Part shown: piece by piece, positions 1 through 7,690 of the stretch
Layout of the letters: each line of letters starts with the position of its first letter
How positions within the stretch are numbered: position 1 is the stretch's first letter
Translations under genes and position numbers: made by a program
IMG/VR virus record: IMGVR_UViG_3300028883_000107
Coordinates: 1-30,390 of that record
Strand: one strand, 5' to 3'
Source: a virus
DNA length: 30,390 bases
Notes under the pieces: generated by a model
Told to the model about the DNA's origin: nothing
What the model saw: only the letters and a program-made list of their open reading frames with translations
The model's database searches: none

Positions 1-300
1 CCGCGGCCGGCCTGGAAGCGGAAGCGGATCCTTTACGTTCGCGTCGCGAATGCCGCGATTCTCTACGTCGGGCGATGGGAAATTTCCTGGCGAATGCCGC
101 GGCTTATCGCTTCGCTATGGCAGGCGGCCTGGGATGCGGGATGGAGAGCCGGATCTTCGTCCGGATGGGTCCAGGCACACAAGGCCCTGGGGAACAAGGT
201 CGCGGATCCGCCGGAAGGTCGCGTCGAGCAACTCGGGCCCGGATCCTTCGATGAGATGTTCGAGCATCTTGCGGGGGCCGCTCGGAGGGGGAGAGAATGA
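1..300 (+). CDS. Unknown protein, 5' end possibly outside the window
   Basis: The frame is open from base 1 to a TGA at 298-300, so the gene either begins upstream of the window or at the ATG at 94 (68 residues). No convincing ribosome binding site lies before 94. The product is tryptophan-rich, with a run like SLWQAAWDAGWRAGSSSGW, and has an acidic, helical C-terminus. No family was recognised. Its stop overlaps the next start as ATGA, so it belongs to the same translationally coupled run that leads into the terminase gene. Codon choice (ATC, CTC, GCG, GGG) matches its neighbours. Confidence 0.6.
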   Translation, partial: PRPAWKRKRILYVRVANAAILYVGRWEISWRMPRLIASLWQAAWDAGWRAGSSSGWVQAHKALGNKVADPPEGRVEQLGPGSFDEMFEHLAGAARRGRE

Positions 301-593
301 CGGCGAAGGGAGAGCTCGCAAAAAGGATTATCGAGCTCGAGAGAGAGATCGAAGATCGCGATCGGCAACTCTCACAGATCGCCGCGGCGGAATGTTCCGT
401 CTCTCAGATCGAAGAAGAGATCCGCCGGCGAGTCGAAGATCGGCTCGCCGGGAAGCCTCATCTCTCGCAGGGGCCCGGCTTCGACTATTGGGTCGGGGTA
501 TGCGGTCACGAATGGCGCTTGAAGGACTCCAAAGACTGTCCCTATTGCCGGGTCGCAAAACTCGAGCAAGAGCTTAAAGGGGTGAAGCGATGA
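297..593 (+). CDS. Small coiled-coil protein with a zinc-ribbon-like C-terminus
   Basis: This is a 98-residue protein. Residues 5-50 are a charged heptad-like helix rich in E, R, L and I, consistent with a coiled coil. Residues 60-90 hold a CGHEW segment followed about 12 residues later by CPYC, which looks like a small treble-clef or zinc-ribbon knuckle in which Cys and His could bind one metal ion. The start overlaps the upstream stop (ATGA at 297-300), and its own stop overlaps the next ATG. The combination suggests a DNA- or protein-binding accessory factor, but no named family was recognised. Confidence 0.75.
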   Translation: MTAKGELAKRIIELEREIEDRDRQLSQIAAAECSVSQIEEEIRRRVEDRLAGKPHLSQGPGFDYWVGVCGHEWRLKDSKDCPYCRVAKLEQELKGVKR

Positions 594-1102
594 AGCTCGC
601 GGATCTTCTCGACGACGTCGAGCGAACGCGGAAGATCGGGAATCCGTTCGCGTCCGGGCTCGAGGGATACGCGGCCCTTCTCGCCGACGGCGACGAGCTT
701 TGGGAAGACGTCAAGGCGAATAGCGATATCCTGGCGATGGCCCAGGCGGAGCGAGTCGTCGGGACGGCCGTTCGCTTCCTGGTCGATCTCTTCGAGATCC
801 CCGCGGCGATCGCTCTCGGCGATATGCTCGCCGAGCTCGACCGGGCCCGGAAGAAGTTCCCGGCCTTCAATTCGGCTCACGAAGGATATGCCGTCCTTCT
901 CGAAGAGCTCGACGAGCTTTGGACGGAAATCAAGGGGGAGAATCCCTTCGATAATCCGCTCCCTTCCGCCGGTCAAGCCGCGAGACGGAAGGCGATTGGC
1001 GAAGAAGCGATTCAAGTCGGGGCGATGGCTCTCCGGATGCTTACGGATTGTTGGGGAGTCGAGCTCGAGATCGGGAACGGGGGGAAGGGGGCGGATCGAT
1101 GA
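590..1102 (+). CDS. MazG-like all-alpha NTP pyrophosphohydrolase-type protein with internal duplication
   Basis: This 170-residue protein has two related halves about 73 residues apart: LADLLDDVERTRK...EGYAALLADGDELW (from residue 3) and LGDMLAELDRARK...EGYAVLLEELDELW (from residue 76). The second half keeps acidic residues E105, E106 and E109, then a second helix with EEAIQVGAMALRMLTD, which resembles the EExxE and ExxxD metal-binding helices of MazG-type nucleotide pyrophosphohydrolases. The first half has A32 and D33 where the second has E105 and E106, so it may be catalytically dead. MazG-like enzymes remove unusual or signalling nucleotides. The family call rests on motif resemblance only. 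Both ends are coupled to neighbours by ATGA overlaps. Confidence 0.6.
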   Translation: MKLADLLDDVERTRKIGNPFASGLEGYAALLADGDELWEDVKANSDILAMAQAERVVGTAVRFLVDLFEIPAAIALGDMLAELDRARKKFPAFNSAHEGYAVLLEELDELWTEIKGENPFDNPLPSAGQAARRKAIGEEAIQVGAMALRMLTDCWGVELEIGNGGKGADR

Positions 1103-1368
1103 GAAGCGAAAGAAGCGTCGACGTCGCGGAGCTCCGGCGCCTGGGGATCCTGGCCGATCGGCCGGCGCCGAAGGCCGGGCTTCTCGGAGATCTCCGGCCG
1201 AAGCTCCCTTCGGAGGTCGCCGCGGTCCAGCAAGACGCTTTGATCCGGCATCTTACGCTAGGGGGGATCAAGGGGAATCTAATCATCGGCGGCGAGAAGA
1301 TCGACAAGGATCCGGACTCGCCGCTAATGAGACGGCTCCGCGGAGAGAATGAAGAGACAGGATCCTAG
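1099..1368 (+). CDS. Small unknown protein upstream of terminase
   Basis: This is an 89-residue protein. The start at 1099 was preferred to the in-frame ATG at 1048 because it forms an ATGA overlap with the previous stop, as at most junctions here. The sequence is polar, with a proline/lysine-rich middle and a glycine-rich stretch (LGGIKGNLIIGGEKI). Its position directly before the large terminase is where a small terminase subunit usually sits. However, no helix-turn-helix is visible, and the large subunit seems to carry its own DNA-binding N-terminus. Its 3' end overlaps the terminase start by 20 bases. Function is unknown. Confidence 0.7.
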   Translation: MRSERSVDVAELRRLGILADRPAPKAGLLGDLRPKLPSEVAAVQQDALIRHLTLGGIKGNLIIGGEKIDKDPDSPLMRRLRGENEETGS

Positions 1369-3598
1369 CTCCCTATCCTTCCGGGCGCTCGCGACTCTCA
1401 TCAACTCGGCAAAGCCGGGGACGATAACTCCGCGGCAAGTTCAATATCACTTGGAGACGTCGACCTTCCCGCTCGGGACAAAGTCCGGCCGCTACTCGCT
1501 TCTCTTCTATGCCGCTTGGCTCCGCCGACTTCTCGCCGACGGCCGGCATTTGAAGACGGCCGGCCGCGAATCCGCCGACATAATGAGAGAGCGTCGGGCC
1601 CTGGCCCGCGATATCGGTCCGATCCCGGAGATCGTCAATCCGGATCGGCGGGAGAAGTGTCGGCTCGATCCCGCGGCCTTCGGCCGGACCTATCTCCGGG
1701 CGACCTTCTCGCTCCCCTTCTCGAAGACTCATCTCAAGGTCATAGCTCGAGGGAAGCGGAGCGTCCTTCGCCGCGAGAAATACGCTCTCGGCGTCTTCCG
1801 CGGCTTCGGGAAGAGCTCGCTCGCCGAGCTCTTCGTCCTTTGGGGGGCGCTCTACGGACATTTGAGATTCGTTCCGATCATCGGACCGGACAAGGCTCAC
1901 GCTTCGGGGATCCTCGAGAGCCTTCTCGTCGAGCTTACCTATAATCCGCTACTCGCCGACGACTTCCCGGAAGTCTGCAAGCCGATAGAATCGCTCGAGG
2001 GGATCTCTCAGCGATGCAAGGGACAGACATACACCGCGAAAGACGGCTCGAGGCGGCCGACGTTGATCGGCTACGGAGAAGATTATCTCGTCCTTCCGGC
2101 TATCGAAGGCTCGAAGGCGTCCGGCGTTTTCATCAAGGCTTACGGCTTGACGGGATCTCTCCGCGGAATGAAGCACCGTCAACCGGACGGCGAAGTCCTT
2201 CGGCCCGATTGGGTTCTCCTGGACGATCCGCAAACGGACGAGAGCGCGAAGAGCCCGTCTCAATGCGTCTATCGGGAAGAGCTCGTCAACGGGACAATAT
2301 CCGGGCTCTCGGGGCATCTCCGCAAAATGGGCGGGCTCGCTTGTCTTACGATCATCCGGAAGGGAGATCTCGCCGATCGGCTTCTCGACCGGGAGACTCA
2401 TCCGGAATGGTCCGGCGACGTCTTTCCGATGTTGATCAAGCCGTCCGATCGGGAGTCGGATCTATGGCTCGACGAATACGCGAGCCGGCGACGGGCGATT
2501 TATACGGATCTTGAGGGCGGCCGGGAGCGAGCAGTCAAAGAGGCGACGGACTTCTATCGCAAGCATAGAAAGCAAATGGACGCCGGCGCCGTCGTCGCCT
2601 GGAATGCCGCTCGAAACGAAGACGAGCTTTCGGGGATTCAGCACGCATATAATTGTTTTATCGATTGGGGAGAGGCCGCCTTCCGGGCCGAATGTCAACT
2701 CGATCCGATCGATCCCTTCGCCGGGATCCGGCCCCCCATCGAGCCGAAGGATCTTCTCGCGAAGCTTAATCGCTTGAAGGCGGGAATCTGTCCGGCCGGC
2801 TCGAGCGTCGTCGTCGGCTTCGCCGATATCGGAAGCCGTAGCCATGTTCACTATATGCTATGTGGGTTCGGCGACGATTACTCCGGAGCGATCCTTCTCT
2901 ATGGAGCGAGCAAGGTCGAAGCCGACTTCGGCGGCGTCGAAGCGGCGATCGGAAAGACGTTGAAGAAGACGCTCGACGAGATCTTGACGAAGCCTTATCC
3001 GGTCGAGGGCGGAGGGCCGGCTCTTCGCGTCGAGCGATTCCTCGTCGACTCCGGATGGAAGGCGTCGACGGTTTATGAATTCTGCCGATGGGCGGGATAT
3101 CCCGGGATCGTTGTCCCGTCGAAGGCCCAGGGAAGCGAGCGGGAGCTCCGGCCCCCCAGGAAGCTTCCCCGCCGCTATTGGGGCCCGGGATGGTATCACG
3201 CGCCGACGCTCGCCTCGGCGAGATCCGGACGCAACGATCAATGGCTTACAATGTACGAAGCGGACTTCTTCAAGAGCCTAGCGGCGGAGCGGCTCCGGAC
3301 GCCGCTCGGCGGTCGAGGATGTGTCTCGATCAACGGAGATCCGCGGCGACGCGAAAGAATGAGAGAGCTCGCCGAGCAACTCACAAGCGAGCGGAGCCGC
3401 GAGAAGGAACGCTCGGACGGAGAGACGTTCGAAAAGTGGAGCGTCCTTCCTGGTCGGCCTAATCACTTATGGGATTGCTTCGTCGGATGCACCGCGGCCG
3501 CGGCCTATCTTGGGATCCGGCCGCCGCAATCGGAAGAAACGGCCGCCGAGCGGCCGAAGAGACGGAAAAAAAGAGGCGGGGGGATGCGCGGGATCTAG
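1349..3598 (+). CDS. terL: Large terminase subunit (lambda gpA type) with an extra N-terminal HTH-like domain
   Basis: This 749-residue protein is the packaging motor ATPase and headful/cos nuclease. The ATPase shows a Walker A-like RGFGKSS (residues 151-157), a Walker B VLLDDP (289-294) and a coupling-type strand GLACLTII (329-336). The nuclease domain shows the three expected acidic sites: FADIG (D493), FLVDSGW (D567) and NHLWDC (D709), resembling the gpA nuclease fold. Residues 8-66 come before the ATPase and resemble the winged helix of lambda Nu1 (TPRQVQYHL...FPLGTKSGRYS...WLRRLL), which would place DNA recognition and motor in one chain. The C-terminus is a basic tail. SD GGAGA lies just before the ATG. 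Confidence 0.93.
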   Translation: MKRQDPSSLSFRALATLINSAKPGTITPRQVQYHLETSTFPLGTKSGRYSLLFYAAWLRRLLADGRHLKTAGRESADIMRERRALARDIGPIPEIVNPDRREKCRLDPAAFGRTYLRATFSLPFSKTHLKVIARGKRSVLRREKYALGVFRGFGKSSLAELFVLWGALYGHLRFVPIIGPDKAHASGILESLLVELTYNPLLADDFPEVCKPIESLEGISQRCKGQTYTAKDGSRRPTLIGYGEDYLVLPAIEGSKASGVFIKAYGLTGSLRGMKHRQPDGEVLRPDWVLLDDPQTDESAKSPSQCVYREELVNGTISGLSGHLRKMGGLACLTIIRKGDLADRLLDRETHPEWSGDVFPMLIKPSDRESDLWLDEYASRRRAIYTDLEGGRERAVKEATDFYRKHRKQMDAGAVVAWNAARNEDELSGIQHAYNCFIDWGEAAFRAECQLDPIDPFAGIRPPIEPKDLLAKLNRLKAGICPAGSSVVVGFADIGSRSHVHYMLCGFGDDYSGAILLYGASKVEADFGGVEAAIGKTLKKTLDEILTKPYPVEGGGPALRVERFLVDSGWKASTVYEFCRWAGYPGIVVPSKAQGSERELRPPRKLPRRYWGPGWYHAPTLASARSGRNDQWLTMYEADFFKSLAAERLRTPLGGRGCVSINGDPRRRERMRELAEQLTSERSREKERSDGETFEKWSVLPGRPNHLWDCFVGCTAAAAYLGIRPPQSEETAAERPKRRKKRGGGMRGI

Positions 3599-3617
3599 GC
3601 GGAAGGAAGGGCAAGCA

Positions 3618-3836
3618 ATGGCAAAGAAGGGCAAGACAAAAAAGGGAAAGAAGGGGCCGCGGACGATCTATCAATCCCCGCCGATCGAGGCGATCAAGTG
3701 TCCTCATTGCGGGGCTTATGGCGACAGCAAGGCGACCGGGACGAAGGGAGCGGTCCAGTTCCGGCAATGCCGGCGGGGGGCTTGTCGGGCGAGCTTTACT
3801 GTTGCCCGGAAGCGGATTCTCGTCGACGAGCCTTAG
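3618..3836 (+). CDS. Small zinc-ribbon protein
   Basis: This is a 72-residue protein. The ATG at 3618 follows a clear SD (GGAAGGAAGG), which is preferred to the in-frame ATG at 3510 inside the terminase gene. The N-terminus is lysine/glycine-rich (MAKKGKTKKGKKG). Four cysteines are arranged as CPHC, then about 20 residues, then CRRGAC, giving a Com/Ogr-like zinc ribbon of the kind phages use in small nucleic-acid-binding regulators. Its stop codon lies in a perfect 8-bp hairpin. It sits between terminase and the gpW/portal genes, so a role in late-gene expression or packaging is possible but unproven. Confidence 0.75.
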   Translation: MAKKGKTKKGKKGPRTIYQSPPIEAIKCPHCGAYGDSKATGTKGAVQFRQCRRGACRASFTVARKRILVDEP

Positions 3837-3852
3837 TCCAGCTTTGGACTAA
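3833..3852 (+). terminator. Hairpin overlapping the zinc-ribbon gene stop
   Basis: TTAGTCCA (3833-3840) and TGGACTAA (3845-3852) form a perfect 8-bp stem with a GCTT tetraloop. The TAG stop at 3834-3836 is inside the stem. The following bases, ATATCTTG, are only weakly T-rich, so termination efficiency is uncertain. It begins a 188-nt non-coding stretch. Confidence 0.45.
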
Positions 3853-4024
3853 ATATCTTGCAAGGTCCCCGCGGTCGAGCTACATAGGATCTCGGGGGGG
3901 ACGTCCGACAGGAAGGCCCGGACTGATCATCCGGGCCCGAGCGAGAAGGCGCGGCCGATGGGGGCCCATCCCTTCGCGGTCGCGCCTTCCGCTTTCCTGG
4001 CGATCGGATCGGAGGCTCTCCCCG
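3837..4024 (+). other. Structured non-coding region before the gpW/portal genes
   Basis: There is no supported gene in these 188 nt, but there are two further perfect inverted repeats. GGCCCGGA (3915-3922) pairs with TCCGGGCC (3930-3937). GAAGGCGCG (3945-3953) pairs with CGCGCCTTC (3981-3989), extendable to 12 bp with a G-U pair, and encloses a second hairpin, GATGGG/CCCATC (3957-3970). Neither is followed by a T-run. This may be an attenuator, an mRNA-processing site or a structured leader for the head genes. No good -35/-10 pair was seen. Confidence 0.5.
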
Positions 4025-4261
4025 ATGGCTCTCACGGCGACACAGATTCAAACGAAGATCGACGCGATCTCGACGACGCTCGATCAACTATACGCGAAGA
4101 CGGCTAAAGATATGAGTCTCGAGAGCCGGAAGATCGTTCTCCAGGATATCGACAAGCTTGAAGCGTCTTTGCAGATGTGGGAGAATCGGCTCGGGGCGAT
4201 ACAGAAGACGAAGCCGCGAGTCGCCTCGATCAATCTCGAGAGTCCGGGGACCGAAGCATGA
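4025..4261 (+). CDS. gpW-like head-tail joining protein
   Basis: This is a 78-residue protein, mostly helical, beginning MALTATQIQTKIDAIST and containing two amphipathic helices (residues 5-25 and 32-60). Lambda gpW is 68 residues, lies between terminase and portal, and completes the head so that the tail can attach. The position, size and ATGA overlap with the portal start match that role, although sequence similarity to gpW itself was not demonstrated. The ATG at 4025 was chosen because the upstream part of the frame is out-of-frame shadow and hairpin sequence. A weak SD (GGAGGC) lies about 10 bases upstream. Confidence 0.72.
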   Translation: MALTATQIQTKIDAISTTLDQLYAKTAKDMSLESRKIVLQDIDKLEASLQMWENRLGAIQKTKPRVASINLESPGTEA

Positions 4262-5733
4262 TCGGCCCGGGCGCGAACGCGAAGAAAAAGCCGGCGAAGA
4301 AGCGATCGTCTCCAAAGCCGGCCGCCGGCGGGAACGGCTCCAAGCGCAAGCCGGCGAGCTCGAAGCCGCGGGCGGGATATGACGGCGCGAAGTTCACGAA
4401 GCAACGTCGGAGCCCACAGACAAACACACAGAGCGAAGACTCCGTCCTAAACGTTTCCAATCGTCGAGCCCTGGTCGCTACGGGCCGCGATCAAAGACGA
4501 AATTTCTCGGCGGCCGCTTGGGCCGTTCGGAAGCATCTCGACTACGTCTCGAGCTTCGCCTTCCAGGCGCGGACGGGGAATGAAGATCTCAATCGGCGGA
4601 TTGAGGATCTTATTCGATGGTGGTCGGAGCCGGCGAATTGCGATATCGCCGGGCGTCATAGTCTCGGGAGAATGATCCGGATCGCCGAAGCGTCTCGGAC
4701 GATCGACGGCGACGTCTTTCTCTATCGTCTTCGGTCCGGGCATCTCCAAGGGATCGAAAGCGATCGCGTTCGGTCAATGTACGGAATCCCGCCGGAGCAT
4801 AGTTCGAAGAAGATCATTCAAGGGATACACGTTAACGACTGGAACAAGGCCCTGGGTTACTTCATCTCCAAGCGGGGCCCGCATGGGATGGGGCTCTATT
4901 TCGAGAAATACGTCCCGGCGGCCTGGATATGGCCCGTCGGCTATTACGATCGATACGATCAAGTCCGCGGCGTCTCGCCAATGGCGCCGGCGATCAATAC
5001 CTTCCGCGACCTTTACGAAGTGCTCGGCTATGCTCTCGCAAAGGCGAAGGTCGGGCAACTCTTCGGGCTCGTCACTTATCGCGGAGATCCGAATGCTCTC
5101 GTCGATCATCAAGAGAGCTCGCACGAAGACGAAGACGGCAATCCGCGATACGAGATAGATTTCGGGCTCAATCCTTATCACCTGGACTTGGACGAAGGCG
5201 ATCGCGCCGAGGTCCTCGAGTCGAAGACTCCCTCGAGCGAGTTTCAATCCTACACGCAAGAGACGCTAGCTCTCGGCTTGAAGGCTCTCGATATTCCTTA
5301 CAGTTTCTACAATGAGAGCTTTACCAATTTCTCGGGGGCCCGTCAAGCTTGGCTCATGTACGATCAATCCGCGGAGACGAAGAGAAGCGATCTCCGGACG
5401 CTTCTCAATTCCATAACGCGATGGAAGCTCGCTCAATTCCTGGCGACGAATCTTCTCGAGCTTCCCGCCGGGATGGGGATCCGGGATCTTCGTTGGGAAT
5501 GGATCGCGACCGGGATTCCCTGGATCGATCCGCTAAAGGAAGTTCTCGCGGATGCAAAGGCCCTTGAATACGGATTGACGAGCCGGCAACGGATCGCGAA
5601 GCGTAGGGGGGAAGACTTCTTCGAGATCGCCGAAGAGCTCACGATCGAGAATGCAGTGCTCGAGGGGGGCGGCGTCCCGGCTTACGGTCCAGGCAAGGCG
5701 GCCCCCCCGGCGCCGGCGCCGGCCCAGGATTAG
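4258..5733 (+). CDS. Portal protein, lambda gpB family
   Basis: This 491-residue protein would form the dodecameric ring at the capsid vertex through which DNA passes. It has a lysine/proline-rich basic N-terminus of about 45 residues. The portal body follows, with family-typical segments such as NRRIEDLIRWWSEPANCDI, TIDGDVFLYRL, then YNESFTNFSGARQAWLMYDQ and a helical clip/crown region. The last 20 residues are Pro/Ala/Gly-rich. The start at 4258 forms ATGA with the gpW-like gene; the frame is open a further 27 codons upstream, but that part overlaps the preceding gene. Placement between gpW-like and S49 protease genes is exactly the lambda order. Confidence 0.9.
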   Translation: MIGPGANAKKKPAKKRSSPKPAAGGNGSKRKPASSKPRAGYDGAKFTKQRRSPQTNTQSEDSVLNVSNRRALVATGRDQRRNFSAAAWAVRKHLDYVSSFAFQARTGNEDLNRRIEDLIRWWSEPANCDIAGRHSLGRMIRIAEASRTIDGDVFLYRLRSGHLQGIESDRVRSMYGIPPEHSSKKIIQGIHVNDWNKALGYFISKRGPHGMGLYFEKYVPAAWIWPVGYYDRYDQVRGVSPMAPAINTFRDLYEVLGYALAKAKVGQLFGLVTYRGDPNALVDHQESSHEDEDGNPRYEIDFGLNPYHLDLDEGDRAEVLESKTPSSEFQSYTQETLALGLKALDIPYSFYNESFTNFSGARQAWLMYDQSAETKRSDLRTLLNSITRWKLAQFLATNLLELPAGMGIRDLRWEWIATGIPWIDPLKEVLADAKALEYGLTSRQRIAKRRGEDFFEIAEELTIENAVLEGGGVPAYGPGKAAPPAPAPAQD

Positions 5734-5744
5734 GAGTCTCGAGA

Positions 5745-7664
5745 ATGCCTTATCCCAATGAACATAGCTGTCGGCTCCGGGAGCCGATCGACGGAGCTCC
5801 GACTCGTCGGGTCAACGGCGAACGCGAGCACGACGGGAAGAAATACGACGTCATATATCAGAAGACGGGCGGATCCTGGGAAGAACAGGCATATCGATAT
5901 CCGTCGAAAGACTGGACGGTCGGCGAAGCCCGCGAGCATTGCAAAGAGCACAAGGGGATTCGCTTCGAGCCGGCCGAAGGCGAAGGCGACGACGGGAAGG
6001 CTTGCGTCGCTTGCGGCGAGCTCGCCGGCCGGCAACGCCGCTTGAGCTCGAACGTCGCGGACTGGACGTCGCGACCTTGGGCTATTCACCGGGCCCGGCT
6101 CGACGCGATGAGCCGGAGACTCGAGGCGATCAATCTCGCCGAGCCTCGAGTCCAGGATTCTGAGATCAAGGTCGAGACGGAAGAGGATCCGGGATATGCG
6201 ATCGCCGACGGCGTCGCGATCGTCGAGATTGTCGGGGACATATGGAAAGAAGTCCCCTGGCTCTATTCCTGGTCGGGATGTGCGGCGACGTCGACGCTCG
6301 AAGTCCGCGGCGCGATCGAGCGAGCGGAAGAGGATCCCGAAGCCGAAGCGATCCTTCTCCGGATCGATTCGCCGGGCGGGATAATCGACGGAGTCCAGGA
6401 ATTAGCCGACGCGATCTTCGAAGCGAAGCTTCGCGGGAAGAAACCCGTTCACGCTTATATCGAGGATCTCGGAGCGTCCGCGGCCTACTGGATCGCGTCC
6501 CAGGCGAGCCGGATCTCCGCGAATATGACGGCTCAAGTCGGCTCGATCGGAGTCTATTCCGTCATTCTCGACGACTCGAAGAAGAGCGAGCGGGAAGGAC
6601 TTCGCTTCCACGTTATCCGGAGCGGCAAATACAAGGGGACGGGCGCCGGCGCGGAGATCTCCGACGAAGAGCTCGTCCCCTATCAAGAGGTCGTCGACGA
6701 TCTCGCGGGGATGTTCGCGAGCGACGTCGCCCGGGGCCGCGGGATCTCCGAGCAGTCGGCCCGGGACGTCGCGACCGGGCGAACCTGGACGGCGCCGAAG
6801 GCCCGGTCGCTCGGCTTGATCGACGCGATCGAAAGCCTCGAGACGGCGATCGCGGCCGCCCGCGGGAAGGAAGACGCTTCAACGGCGCAAGCGGCCTATG
6901 CTTGTGAATGCCTGGAATGCGGTCACGTTATGGAGTCCGACAAGCATTGTCGCGAGATCTCTTGTCCGAAATGCGGCGGAGCGATGAGACGCAAAGAGCG
7001 ACCGGGCCCCGGCAATACGGCGGCCGATATGAGTCACGATCTCGCCGGGACAACGGTCGGCGTCGCTCTCGAAGATCACAGTCACAGATTCAGCCCGGAA
7101 GCCTTCTCGGGCTCCGGGATCGAATGGTCGGCGGGGACGGGCCCCGTCGGATTCGAGTTCTCCGAAACGGAGGGAAACGCAATGGCAGAGGGAGAGAAGA
7201 CAGGGGATAAGCCGGTCTTGACGGCCGACGAGATCCTCGCCTCTTATCCGGAGGCCGTCGAATCCTGGCGGGCCGAAGGAAGAGAGGAAGGCAAGGCGGA
7301 AGGGAAGAAGGAAGCGGCGGACAATCTCCGGGCGCTCTCCGAAGCTCTTCCGGGTCGGCCGGAAGCCGTCTTGAAGGCGGCGCTCGAGGGGCTCGGGCCC
7401 ATCGAGGCGAAGGCCCGGCTAGCCGACGAGCTCGCGGCGGAGAATGCCGAGCTCAAGAAGAAGGCCGCGGCAGTCGGCGCGGACGGCGGCGAGCCGGTTT
7501 CGGCTTCCGACGCTCCGGCGACTTCCCCGGGATCCGACGACTTCATTTCGAGGTCGAAGGCTCTCGCCAAAGAGAAGACGATCTCTCTCTCCGAGGCTAT
7601 GTCCAGTCTCGCGAAAGAGGATCCCGAGCTCTTCAAGGCCTATAAGGCCGGGCTCCGCAAGTAA
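5745..7664 (+). CDS. S49-family head maturation protease fused to scaffold (lambda C/Nu3 type), with zinc and HxH inserts
   Basis: This is a 639-residue protein. Residues 1-75 carry a YPNEHSCRLREP...RYPSKDWTVGEAREHC segment known from phage head-protease polyproteins. Residues 150-370 form the SppA/ClpP-like S49 fold, with a DSPGG motif (208-212), the probable nucleophile S245 in GASAAYW and the probable general base lysine in SGKYKG (K295 or K297). Residues 387-410 add a CxC-x2-C...C-x4-C-x2-C zinc-ribbon-like cluster. Residues 435-475 contain EDHSHRF...GSGIEWSAG, matching the HxH repeats of the downstream tail fibre. Residues 480-639 are a charged helical scaffold. It would cleave scaffold and portal-region proteins during prohead maturation. 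Confidence 0.88.
   Translation: MPYPNEHSCRLREPIDGAPTRRVNGEREHDGKKYDVIYQKTGGSWEEQAYRYPSKDWTVGEAREHCKEHKGIRFEPAEGEGDDGKACVACGELAGRQRRLSSNVADWTSRPWAIHRARLDAMSRRLEAINLAEPRVQDSEIKVETEEDPGYAIADGVAIVEIVGDIWKEVPWLYSWSGCAATSTLEVRGAIERAEEDPEAEAILLRIDSPGGIIDGVQELADAIFEAKLRGKKPVHAYIEDLGASAAYWIASQASRISANMTAQVGSIGVYSVILDDSKKSEREGLRFHVIRSGKYKGTGAGAEISDEELVPYQEVVDDLAGMFASDVARGRGISEQSARDVATGRTWTAPKARSLGLIDAIESLETAIAAARGKEDASTAQAAYACECLECGHVMESDKHCREISCPKCGGAMRRKERPGPGNTAADMSHDLAGTTVGVALEDHSHRFSPEAFSGSGIEWSAGTGPVGFEFSETEGNAMAEGEKTGDKPVLTADEILASYPEAVESWRAEGREEGKAEGKKEAADNLRALSEALPGRPEAVLKAALEGLGPIEAKARLADELAAENAELKKKAAAVGADGGEPVSASDAPATSPGSDDFISRSKALAKEKTISLSEAMSSLAKEDPELFKAYKAGLRK
7169..7184 (+). promoter_or_regulatory. 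Internal ribosome binding site and start for the nested scaffold
   Basis: GGAGGG (7169-7174) lies 7 nt before an in-frame ATG (7182-7184) inside the protease gene. The spacing is ideal, and the ATG falls precisely at the join between the protease/HxH part and the helical scaffold part. Lambda Nu3 is made the same way from inside gene C. Confidence 0.72.
7182..7664 (+). CDS. Nested scaffold protein (Nu3-like), in-frame with the protease
   Basis: This 160-residue product is predicted from an internal start with its own SD. The sequence is strongly helical and charged (AEGREEGKAEGKKEAADN, then a coiled coil ending AENAELKKKAAAV), with a Ser/Pro/Gly-rich linker and a short C-terminal helix (SLAKEDPELFKAYKAGLRK) that could bind the capsid protein. 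Scaffolds of this type direct prohead assembly and are then degraded by the protease. It would be made in excess over the full protease fusion. Evidence is the RBS, the domain boundary and the lambda precedent; expression is not shown. Confidence 0.72.
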   Translation: MAEGEKTGDKPVLTADEILASYPEAVESWRAEGREEGKAEGKKEAADNLRALSEALPGRPEAVLKAALEGLGPIEAKARLADELAAENAELKKKAAAVGADGGEPVSASDAPATSPGSDDFISRSKALAKEKTISLSEAMSSLAKEDPELFKAYKAGLRK

Positions 7665-7690
7665 CGGGCCCAGGAACGGAGGGAGAGAGA

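Noticed and set aside
50-577. A 175-codon plus-strand frame
   Set aside because: It overlaps two coupled genes in another frame, and its product is almost all Arg/Ser/Gly, unlike the accepted neighbours.
1099-1368. Small terminase subunit
   Set aside because: The position fits, but no DNA-binding helix-turn-helix or oligomerisation coiled coil is visible, and the large subunit seems to carry the recognition domain.
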